DNA of 19,936 nucleotides from Dehalococcoidia bacterium (GTDB lineage: Bacteria > Chloroflexota > Dehalococcoidia > SZUA-161 > SpSt-899): the NCBI GenBank assembly GCA_023271485.1, contig JALPXT010000014.1, forward strand, positions 1 through 19,936. The letters are read 5' to 3'. Shown here in pieces: positions 7,658-13,392 of this stretch. How positions within the stretch are numbered: the first letter of the stretch is position 1; every line of letters starts with the position of its first letter. Under the pieces are notes generated by a model. The model was not told the DNA's origin. It did no database searches and was given only the letters and a program-made list of their open reading frames with translations. The position numbers and the translations under genes were made by a program.

Positions 7658-8965
7658 TTGTACCAGGCACCGCGCGGCACTTCCGACATTCTGCCTCACG
7701 ACCAGGCATACTGGCGCCATATTGAAGAGACTGTGGCCGATATTTGCCGGCTTTATGGCTACCAGCGCATCGATACTCCGGTTTTCGAGGACTCCGGGCT
7801 TTTCGTTCGCAGTATAGGGGAAGACACCGACATTGTGGAGAAGGAGATGTACTCCTTCAACGACCATGGCGGGGATCTTCTGACCTTACGTCCGGAAGGG
7901 ACAGCTCCGGTGTGCCGGGCGTATTTAGAGCACGGGATGCATAACCTGCCCCAGCCGGTCAGGCTATACTATATCACCCCGATATTCCGATACGAGCGTC
8001 CTCAGGCGGGACGATTCCGCCAGCACTGGCAATTCGGCTTCGAGGGACTGGGCAGCTCCGATCCCGCCCTCGATGCTGAGGTCATCGAGATGGCCTGTGT
8101 GCTGTATCGCCGCCTCGGTTTGAGGGACACTGTCCTGAAATTGAACAGCATCGGCTGCCGTAACTGCCGGCCCCAGTACCTCAAGTGCCTTGAGGAATAC
8201 TATTCGAAGAAGATTGACCTCTTGTGCCCCGATTGCAAACGCCGGCTGGAGAGGAATACGCTAAGGCTGCTCGATTGCAAGCAGGAATCCTGCATGCCTC
8301 TTACGGAGCAGGCTCCGAAGAGCAGCGACTCTCTCTGCGCCGAATGTCAGGATCACTTCGATTTCCTTAAGAAGTATCTTGTCATTTTTGACCTGGAATT
8401 CGACCTCGATCACCGGCTGGTTCGTGGACTCGACTACTATACCAGGACCGTTTTTGAAATCCAGCCGCTGGGCGAAAAGGGGGCGCAAAGCACCCTGGGT
8501 GGTGGCGGCAGATACGATGATCTCATGGAAGAAATTGGCGGCAGACCCACGCCCGGAGTCGGATTTGCCACTGGCATCGAGCGAATGATCCTCAATATAA
8601 GGAGGCAGGGTATCGTTGTGCCTCCCCTCCCTCAGCCCACCACCTTTGTCGCCTTCCTCGGCCAGGAGGCAAAGGATAAGGCTGTGGGGTATGTCGCACA
8701 AATGCGCCGGGAGGGGATCGGTGCCATCCTTGCTTCGGGAAACCGCAGCCTGAAGGCACAACTAAGACAAGCCAATGCCCTCGGTGCCACTTCTGCTATC
8801 ATCATCGGTGAGGATGAGCTTCGGGATGGGATGATAGTCTGGCGCGATATGACCAGGAGCGAGCAACAGCGCTTGAGCTTCGAGGATGCTCTTTCTCTAG
8901 TCAAGAGTCGAGAGTCTGGAGTCTGGAGTCTGGAGCCTAGAGCGGGATGGGAGGGGGACTCTTGA
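7658..8965 (+). CDS. hisS: Histidyl-tRNA synthetase
   Basis: Class II synthetase that charges tRNA-His. Motifs include RPEGT (78-82), FRYERPQAGRFRQ, GLDYYTRTVFE (257-267), GGGGRYDDL and GFATGIERM. A cysteine-rich insertion (GCRNC, LCPDC, DCKQESC, LCAEC) is present, as in many Chloroflexota and Firmicutes enzymes. TTG 7658 is chosen because GGGAGG (7646-7651) ends six bases before it and YQAPRGTSDILP follows; TTG 7652 directly abuts that site. Length is 435. About the last 20 residues, after FEDALSLVKS, do not look like the family; they are encoded by GAGTCTGGAGTCTG-type repeats running into the gene end. Confidence 0.95.
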   Translation: MYQAPRGTSDILPHDQAYWRHIEETVADICRLYGYQRIDTPVFEDSGLFVRSIGEDTDIVEKEMYSFNDHGGDLLTLRPEGTAPVCRAYLEHGMHNLPQPVRLYYITPIFRYERPQAGRFRQHWQFGFEGLGSSDPALDAEVIEMACVLYRRLGLRDTVLKLNSIGCRNCRPQYLKCLEEYYSKKIDLLCPDCKRRLERNTLRLLDCKQESCMPLTEQAPKSSDSLCAECQDHFDFLKKYLVIFDLEFDLDHRLVRGLDYYTRTVFEIQPLGEKGAQSTLGGGGRYDDLMEEIGGRPTPGVGFATGIERMILNIRRQGIVVPPLPQPTTFVAFLGQEAKDKAVGYVAQMRREGIGAILASGNRSLKAQLRQANALGATSAIIIGEDELRDGMIVWRDMTRSEQQRLSFEDALSLVKSRESGVWSLEPRAGWEGDS

Positions 8966-8988
8966 CCCTTGACTCTAGACTCTCGACT
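8906..8988. repeat. Repeat-rich inverted repeat across the hisS end
   Basis: Left arm 8906-8923 and right arm 8971-8988, 18 bases each, are reverse complements at 17 of 18 positions. Around them GAGTCTG-like units repeat directly (8913-8935) and related GACTCT units repeat in opposite orientation (8957-8986). The hisS stop lies in the loop. No T-run follows, so this is a poor intrinsic terminator. It is better read as a degenerate repeat that has extended the hisS reading frame; the RNA could still fold as a large hairpin before mogA. Confidence 0.7.
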
Positions 8989-8999
8989 ACTAGGTTGGG

Positions 9000-9530
9000 G
9001 TGAATATGTTCATCGCCGGCATAATTACCGTCAGCGATAAGGGCTCCCGGGGAGAGCGCAAGGATGAAAGCGGTGCCGTAATCCGGGATCTGCTCTCCGG
9101 AATAGGGGCGCAAGTCTCCCGATACGAGATCGTCCCCGACGAGAGAGAGACGATATCCGCCAGGTTGATCGAGTGGGCCGATGGTGCGGGGATCGATCTG
9201 ATTCTCACCAGTGGCGGCACCGGGCTCAGTCCCCGGGATGTTACCCCGGAGGCCACGCTGGCGGTGGTGGAAAGACTCGCCCCCGGTTTTTCCGAAGCCA
9301 TGAGGCTGGAGAGCCTGAAGAAGACGCCCATGGGGATGTTAAGCCGAGGCGTATCCGGCATCCGTGGCAAGACCCTGATTGTCAATCTCCCCGGCAGCCC
9401 GAAGGCGGTACGCGAGTGCCTCGAAGTAATCCTCCCTACCCTTCCTCACGCCATTGAAACGCTCCGCGGTGAAGCCTCCGAATGCGCTGCCATGGAAGCT
9501 AGTGGACAGCCCGATGCAGATGCGCAATAA
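9000..9530 (+). CDS. mogA: Molybdopterin adenylyltransferase, MogA/MoaB family
   Basis: Enzyme of molybdenum cofactor synthesis that adenylates molybdopterin before metal insertion. The single MoCF-binding domain is complete: GIITVSDKGSRGERKDESG at the N-terminus, TSGGTGLSPRDVTPEAT (GGTG loop, catalytic Asp80), and NLPGSPKAV (129-137) near the end. Length is 176, normal for the family. The start is GTG 9000 with AGG five bases upstream, or ATG 9006 with GGGG five bases upstream. MoaB is a close paralogue and cannot be excluded. It follows the hisS repeat by about ten bases and overlaps the next gene. No other cofactor genes are nearby. Confidence 0.88.
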   Translation: MNMFIAGIITVSDKGSRGERKDESGAVIRDLLSGIGAQVSRYEIVPDERETISARLIEWADGAGIDLILTSGGTGLSPRDVTPEATLAVVERLAPGFSEAMRLESLKKTPMGMLSRGVSGIRGKTLIVNLPGSPKAVRECLEVILPTLPHAIETLRGEASECAAMEASGQPDADAQ

Positions 9531-10200
9531 GCAAGATCACTCGGCTGAGATTCTATGGGTATATCCCCCACGGCCCGAATCTGAGAACTGGTGGTGCCGC
9601 CAGTATGCGGATATCGAGATACCCGAGGGGTGGGAGTTTCTGGCACCCGGTGATGCTTTCGTAACCAGGCAGGTAAAAGCGGGACCGCATTGGGTAGCCA
9701 GGAAACGCGCTAAAGGCTACACCAAAACGCTGGGCATATGGGCTCCGAAGGAGAACATCGAAGCTGCTCAGAAGCTAGCAGAAGAGACGAGGGCACAGAG
9801 AGAGGCTAAGCGAGTTATTTCACGAGCAGCGCGTGAAAGACAGGAGGCCAGGTATCAAGAGCAATTTGCGGAGGCTGTCTATAAGTATCTCGGTTTTTCG
9901 CCGAGGCACGAGAGGTTGGCTCGTGACATCGCCAAGGGTGTTGCTGAGCATGCGACGCAAGTTGGCAGTGATCGAGTAGGGCGAACGCGGAAACTATCCC
10001 TCGAAGAGAAGGCGATGCTGGCCGCACGAGCGTACATCCGACACAACTATACCAAATACGAGGATAGACTGTTCAATTCCGAATTTTCGCTGGAACCCGG
10101 CGACTACCTATACTACCGGGAAATAAGATCTGAGGCAAACGAGGCAGTTGACAAGTTCTTGAGCCGTCATCGCTTGCCCAATTTGGATCTGATAAAATAG
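9514..10200 (+). CDS. DUF2293 domain-containing protein
   Basis: I recognise the DUF2293 pattern, whose function is unknown. GWEFLAPGDAFVTRQVKAGPHW lies near residue 34 onward and is followed by a segment with GIWAPKENIEAAQ. A charged helical stretch comes next, then HATQVGSDRVGRTRKLSLEEKAMLAARAYIRHNYTKYE, which matches the conserved C-terminal part. There is no signal peptide or membrane segment, so it is probably cytoplasmic. The frame is open from 9454, but the extra residues lie inside mogA and are probably not translated; ATG 9514 or ATG 9520 is more likely, overlapping mogA by 17 or 11 bases. The ribosome site is weak, so coupling to mogA translation is plausible. Confidence 0.75.
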   Translation: MQMRNKQDHSAEILWVYPPRPESENWWCRQYADIEIPEGWEFLAPGDAFVTRQVKAGPHWVARKRAKGYTKTLGIWAPKENIEAAQKLAEETRAQREAKRVISRAARERQEARYQEQFAEAVYKYLGFSPRHERLARDIAKGVAEHATQVGSDRVGRTRKLSLEEKAMLAARAYIRHNYTKYEDRLFNSEFSLEPGDYLYYREIRSEANEAVDKFLSRHRLPNLDLIK

Positions 10201-10465
10201 GTAAAGAGGCGAAGCCCCTTTAAAAGCGCAGGACATGGCCGCTTGAGGGGGTTTCAGGGGGACAATCCCTCTGATGATCTTGCCTCATAAAACGCTAAGT
10301 AACCGGTCATCACTTTCACTCAAAACTCAAAACTCTAGTTCTATTGCCGACCTCAGCCGATACAGTGTCGGCGACATCCTCGATTCAGTGCTTCTGAGAA
10401 GAAACTTCGCAAGAACGTATGAGTAAGATGAGGTAGTTCAAAGAATCCTGACGAGGAGAGACGTC
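10201..10465. other. Spacer with a stem-loop and coding remnants
   Basis: A stem-loop lies just after the DUF2293 gene: AAGCG (10224-10228) pairs with CGCTT (10240-10244), and outer GCCCC (10214-10218) can pair with GGGGG (10247-10251). No T-run follows, so termination is uncertain. A direct repeat of CAAAACT occurs near 10321-10333. From 10427 the spacer reads in frame into the next fragment as DEVVQRILTRRDV, which looks like coding remnant of the Rpn-like gene rather than regulatory DNA. Confidence 0.45.
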
Positions 10466-10747
10466 ATGCTTGAGTCGCCGCTCTATCAGCAGCTTCTGAA
10501 AGAAGGGAGAGAGGAGGGGAGAGAAGAGGGAAGAGAAGCGGGAACAGAGGAGGCATTAAAGAGCGGCGTGCTTGCCGTGCTGGAAGCCAGGTTTGAGGTG
10601 GCGCCACAGGATGTTGAAGAGGAGGTCAAGACTGTCCAGGGGTTAAGGCAACTTGAAATAGTCCTGAAGAGGGCCTCGGTGAGCAAAGACCTAGCCGAGT
10701 TTCGAGATTTCCTCGTGAAGGTAAGGTCTTCTTCGCCATCCTCATGA
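10466..10747 (+). pseudogene. C-terminal fragment of an Rpn/PD-(D/E)XK-like gene
   Basis: The 93-residue product begins LESPLYQQLLKEG and runs into GREEGREEGREAG, the Glu/Arg/Gly-rich helix that marks the C-terminal part of Rpn-family (putative transposase/nuclease) and DUF4351-like proteins. The following EALKSGVLAVLEARF resembles their final helices. Homology-like residues extend upstream to 10427 (DEVVQRILTRRDV), up to an in-frame TAA at 10424. The nuclease domain, normally over 200 residues before this point, is missing. GAGGAGAG (10453-10460) before ATG 10466 could act as a ribosome site, so a short protein may still be made. I call it a remnant from the domain position and the missing N-terminus, not from a database match. 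Confidence 0.6.
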
Positions 10748-10750
10748 GCC

Positions 10751-10799
10751 CTGCCAGCCTTTAGCGGGAGTGCATGGGCTGGGCCTGTTCTGGCAGGCC
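10751..10799. repeat. Overlapping alternative stem-loops between fragments
   Basis: CTGCCAG (10751-10757) can pair with CTGGCAG (10790-10796), and GGCCTG (10782-10787) can pair with CAGGCC (10794-10799). The two stems share bases and exclude each other. No T-run follows. I see no gene these would control except the fragment at 10864, so they may simply be leftover hairpins. Confidence 0.35.
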
Positions 10800-10863
10800 G
10801 AAGCAATACACATCGAAAAATTTGACCGTGGTGGAGCTAATCCAGGGGTGAAGAGATACGATT

Positions 10864-11052
10864 ATGCCGAAATACGATGTCACGCTGAAAAGGGTCACCG
10901 ATACGTTCGCTGCGAATTATGTGAGGTTTGCTCTCGGCGTTGAACCATTCACTGTAGGAGTGATGGATGTCAGGAAGGTGCATAAGAGGCTTCCTTTGCT
11001 TTTGAGGGAGGTAGATTTCGCCGCCAGGGTTTTTGCAGAAAATGTGGTATAA
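10864..11052 (+). pseudogene. N-terminal fragment of an Rpn/PD-(D/E)XK-like gene
   Basis: The 62-residue product MPKYDVTLKRVTD, then YVRFALGVEPF and LLREVDFAARVF, resembles the first 60 residues of Rpn-like or DUF4351-type PD-(D/E)XK proteins. In these, a segment like KRL..F...FvrfaLG is followed by LPl..R..DfvaRV. The product stops just before the expected catalytic strand (family pattern LhiEfQ), so the active site is lost. The stop codon overlaps the TATAAT of a promoter-like element, which may mark an insertion or deletion point. Together with the C-terminal fragment at 10466 it suggests two decayed tandem copies rather than one gene split in order. Confidence 0.55.
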
Positions 11053-11053
11053 T
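11045..11053 (+). promoter_or_regulatory. Extended -10 promoter for the coiled-coil gene
   Basis: TGGTATAAT is a perfect extended -10 element (TG, one base, TATAAT at 11048-11053). A -35 hexamer is not evident at 17 bases (CAGGGT, 11025-11030), which extended -10 promoters tolerate. Transcription would start near 11060, leaving a leader of about 64 bases before ATG 11124. The element lies at the 3' end of the Rpn-like fragment. Confidence 0.55.
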
Positions 11054-11123
11054 TAACCATCAGGACGGTTATTCATCTTCAAAGGCCAGAATAACTTTGG
11101 ATTCGCCAGGGGAGGGACGAGAA

Positions 11124-12134
11124 ATGGCTGAGGCACTTAAGGGGATCACCGCAGAACTCTATGAGGCCATGATCGCAGTTGTTGATGAGCGGGTGAAGGA
11201 GATTCGGGTAACCAGAGAAGATTTCAGTGAGCTGAAAGGGATAGTTGGGGACCTGGCTCATTCTCACAATCAGTTGAGAGAAGTAGTTACGGAACTGGCT
11301 CAAGGCCACCGGGAACTGGTTCAATCTCACAATGAACTGAGAGAAGTGGTTACGGAACTGGCTCATTCTCACAATGAACTGAGAGAAGTGGTTACGGAAC
11401 TGGCTCATTCTCACAATGAACTGAGAGAAGTGGTTACGGAACTGGCTCATTCTCACAATGAACTGAGAGAAGTGGTTACGGAACTGGCTCATTCTCACAA
11501 TGAACTGAGAGAAGTGGTTACGGAACTGGCTCATTCTCACAATGAACTGAGAGAAGTGGTTACGGAACTGGCTCATTCTCACAATGAACTGAGAGAAGTG
11601 GTTACGGAACTGGCTCATTCTCACAATGAACTGAGAGGAGCCGTTACGGAACTGGCTCATTCTCACAATGAACTGAGAGGAGCCGTTGGAGAGCTGGCCC
11701 AGGCTCAGGCAAGGACGGAGAAGGCGGTGGCAAATCTAGCCCACCAGGTAGGGCGAATGAGCGATACCCTCGGATACGGGCTTGAGGACTTAGGGGAGTG
11801 GGTTCTCCCAGCGTATTTTGAAAGGGCTTATGGCATTACCGGTGTTGAAAGATGTATCCGCAGGTTTATCAAGGTAGACAGGAAAGAGGTGGAGGTAAAC
11901 CTCTATGCTGAAGGAAAGCGTAATGGAGAGGCGGTTGTGCTTTTGGGCGAGTCCAAGAATCGGATTGGGCGGACGGAGGTAAAGAAGTTTGTGGCTCATC
12001 TGAGAGTGATTGAAAGGGTTCTTGATAAGCCTGCCTTTCGCTTTCTATTTGGATTTTGGGCTCATCCGAGCGCTGAGCGGCTGGCACGAGAAAACAACAT
12101 TGAGGTAATCTCCTCCTACCAATTGACAAGATGA
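11124..12134 (+). CDS. Repeat coiled-coil protein with nuclease-like C-terminal domain
   Basis: The product has 336 residues in three parts. Residues 1-45 are a helical lead-in. Residues 46-192 are tandem 14-residue units (HSHNELREVVTELA), two heptads each, with Leu6/Leu13 and Val9/Val10 on the hydrophobic face and His at positions 1 and 3. Residues 193-336 are a globular domain with EVEVNLYAEG (255-264) and LLGESKNRIG containing Glu276-x-Lys278, a PD-(D/E)XK-like ExK signature; the position often held by Asp is Asn259. GGGGAGGG (11109-11116) seven bases before ATG 11124 fixes the start over the in-frame TTG at 11097. No membrane or export signal is seen. I do not know a name for the family; nucleic-acid cleavage or binding is inference only. 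Confidence 0.75.
   Translation: MAEALKGITAELYEAMIAVVDERVKEIRVTREDFSELKGIVGDLAHSHNQLREVVTELAQGHRELVQSHNELREVVTELAHSHNELREVVTELAHSHNELREVVTELAHSHNELREVVTELAHSHNELREVVTELAHSHNELREVVTELAHSHNELREVVTELAHSHNELRGAVTELAHSHNELRGAVGELAQAQARTEKAVANLAHQVGRMSDTLGYGLEDLGEWVLPAYFERAYGITGVERCIRRFIKVDRKEVEVNLYAEGKRNGEAVVLLGESKNRIGRTEVKKFVAHLRVIERVLDKPAFRFLFGFWAHPSAERLARENNIEVISSYQLTR
11259..11699 (+). repeat. 42-bp in-frame tandem repeat array
   Basis: There are ten 42-bp units. One starts at 11259, followed by a 21-bp half unit at 11301-11321 and a near-standard unit at 11322. Six units identical at the DNA level start at 11364, 11406, 11448, 11490, 11532 and 11574. Two divergent units, at 11616 and 11658, have Gly-Ala replacing Glu-Val. 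Perfect identity in the middle and divergence at the edges is the usual mark of recent slippage or unequal exchange. The copy number may vary between strains, and a short-read assembly may have it wrong. Confidence 0.95.
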
Positions 12135-12172
12135 GTGGTAACTACACAGCCCTTAATCAACATTAGGAAGAA

Positions 12173-12252
12173 AACCGCCGATGAACACCGATTCACGGAG
12201 ATTCAAAAAATTACAGGGGCACATCTGTGTTTATCAGCGTGCATCAGCGGTT
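12173..12252. repeat. Imperfect inverted repeat in the 12135-12436 spacer
   Basis: Arms of 26 bases (12173-12198 and 12227-12252) are imperfect reverse complements around a 28-base loop, with AACCGC at the left end and GCGGTT at the right end. The arms consist of GATGAACACCGAT-like units, a type of spacer repeat I have seen described in environmental bacterial genomes, but I cannot check copies. The rest of this 302-base spacer holds another GTTCACGGTT (12314-12323) and no convincing gene; the 95-codon open frame across it is a translation of the repeats. The vapB promoter should lie near 12370-12420 but is not clear. Confidence 0.6.
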
Positions 12253-12436
12253 CCATTCTTAATTGCCTGAGTGGTTACTTGAGTTTTAACTCTGTAACTA
12301 GTCAGGTTGTCATGTTCACGGTTGTCTGCCGGCTAGCGTGTAGGGGGATAGTGTGGGTTAAGGCTGTGTTAGCCATTGATGAAGTGGTTCTATTTATGTC
12401 AGTATCCATATACAGATATTGATAAGGGAGGCTGGA

Positions 12437-12688
12437 ATGGCTTTGACAAAGAAGGTAATGGTCCTCTTTGATCCCGAGCAGTATCACGGGCTGGGTAAGG
12501 AAGCCGGACGGCGTGGCTGCTCTGTGGGGGCCTTAATTCGAGAAGCGGTGAATAAGGAGATCCCCAAAGTGGAACCGAAGGAGAAGAAGCTTGAAGCGGC
12601 AAATCGTCTCGTTTCTGCGGAGGAGGAGGTGCCCGACTGGAAAGAGATTGAAAGCCTCATAGCCCGAGGGCATTTGAATGAGAAATGA
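12437..12688 (+). CDS. VapB-like ribbon-helix-helix antitoxin
   Basis: Small 83-residue protein with an N-terminal ribbon-helix-helix pattern: a beta strand (KKVMVLFDPEQYHGL) and then two helices ending SVGALIREAVNKE. This is typical of CopG/VapB-type antitoxins that bind their own operator. The acidic C-terminal part (SAEEEVPDWKEIESLIARG) is where such antitoxins wrap the toxin. GGGAGG (12426-12431) five bases before ATG 12437 sets the start. The gene overlaps the downstream PIN toxin by 11 bases, the normal coupling in such pairs. Confidence 0.8.
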   Translation: MALTKKVMVLFDPEQYHGLGKEAGRRGCSVGALIREAVNKEIPKVEPKEKKLEAANRLVSAEEEVPDWKEIESLIARGHLNEK

Positions 12689-13127
12689 GCTTCTTTTCAT
12701 TGATACCAATGTGGTGATGGACGCCCGCGGCAAGGAGCATCCGTACAGAGCTTCCTGTGGTCGAATCATTCTTGAAATAGCTGCCTGCTCTTTCCGAGAG
12801 AATTTCGGCATTCCCGTTACTGATACCGAGGTTTTCCAGGAAATTCTTTATCGGTATGCGCTTGTCGGTAAGTGGGAAACAGGCATTTCAGTATGCCGGG
12901 ATTTATTCACCCTGGGGCTGGATATTCTTCCTATTGGCTCTGGAGAGGTCAAGAAAATGATTGAGCTTGCTGAGATCTACAAGGGCAAGGGTGTCCCTCC
13001 ACGCGATTTAGTTCATACCGCTGCCATGCTAAATCATGGGGTTGAGAAAGTTATCTCCGCCGATGCCCACTTTGACCTCATCAAAGAAGTGGTAAGAATT
13101 GACCCCCAGGATTTATATCAAAGATAA
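12678..13127 (+). CDS. vapC: VapC-like PIN-domain toxin
   Basis: PIN-domain ribonuclease of 149 residues, expected to cut tRNA or rRNA when its antitoxin is lost. Acidic residues fit a complete active site: Asp9 in FIDTNVVMDA, Glu51 or Glu55 in TEVFQEIL, Asp110 in PPRDLVHTAAML, and Asp129 with Asp133 in ISADAHFD. The start lies inside the antitoxin gene (11-base overlap). Length is slightly above the usual 130-140. The target cannot be inferred. Confidence 0.85.
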   Translation: MRNELLFIDTNVVMDARGKEHPYRASCGRIILEIAACSFRENFGIPVTDTEVFQEILYRYALVGKWETGISVCRDLFTLGLDILPIGSGEVKKMIELAEIYKGKGVPPRDLVHTAAMLNHGVEKVISADAHFDLIKEVVRIDPQDLYQR

Positions 13128-13138
13128 AGTTGGGTTAA

Positions 13139-13270
13139 TCTTGGGCTCACGGCGAGGAAGAGGGCTATCCAAACTGGAACCCCGCTGCCGGCCTCAACAA
13201 CGACGGCATTGTGGACATCTTTGACCTGGTGCTGGTGGGGAGGAACTTTGGCAAGGGCCAAGAAAAATAG
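13139..13270 (+). pseudogene. Orphan dockerin tail
   Basis: The frame between the TAA at 13136 and the TAG at 13268 reads GYPNWNPAAGLNNDGIVDIF followed by DLVLVGRNFGKGQEK. This is the second half of a type I dockerin: a calcium-binding loop and its helix. It matches the dockerin of the large gene downstream (NQDDIVDIFDLVLVGRNYGK, around 16180-16240) closely in protein and DNA, including GTGCTGGTGGGGAGGAAC. There is no start codon or first dockerin repeat, so it is the tail of a lost surface protein. It lies nine bases after vapC, suggesting the deletion or insertion that placed vapC here removed the rest. Confidence 0.75.
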
Positions 13271-13335
13271 GGTAGCAAGGGAGTAAAATAAGAGAGAAGG
13301 CCTAGCATGAATAGTCAGGTGCTCCGACATCGGTT

Positions 13336-13355
13336 CATGGTATGGGAATACCATG
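13336..13355. repeat. Perfect hairpin with GGGA loop in the leader
   Basis: CATGGTAT (13336-13343) and ATACCATG (13348-13355) form a perfect 8-bp stem closed by GGGA, a GNRA-type tetraloop. It lies 37 bases before the proposed GTG start of the large surface protein, so it would be in the message leader. It could influence translation or stability, but palindromes of this size also arise by chance. Confidence 0.4.
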
Positions 13356-13392
13356 TCATGAGCCGGGCCAGTACTCTCGGGAGGTTCCGACA

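Noticed and set aside
6855..7709. 284-codon reverse-strand open frame over pheS
   Set aside because: It is a shadow of pheS codon usage on the other strand, with no ribosome site and no recognisable motifs.
11079..11666. 195-codon reverse-strand open frame with repeated MSQFRNHFSQFIVR units
   Set aside because: It is the mirror of the 42-bp repeat array in the + strand gene. It has no ribosome site, and the forward gene has a promoter and a strong ribosome site.
11259..11699. Regular 42-bp repeats as a possible CRISPR array
   Set aside because: The units are directly adjacent with no unique spacers and keep a reading frame.
12135..12422. 95-codon open frame in the spacer before vapB
   Set aside because: It translates the inverted repeat and spacer, has no ribosome site and shows no protein-like pattern.
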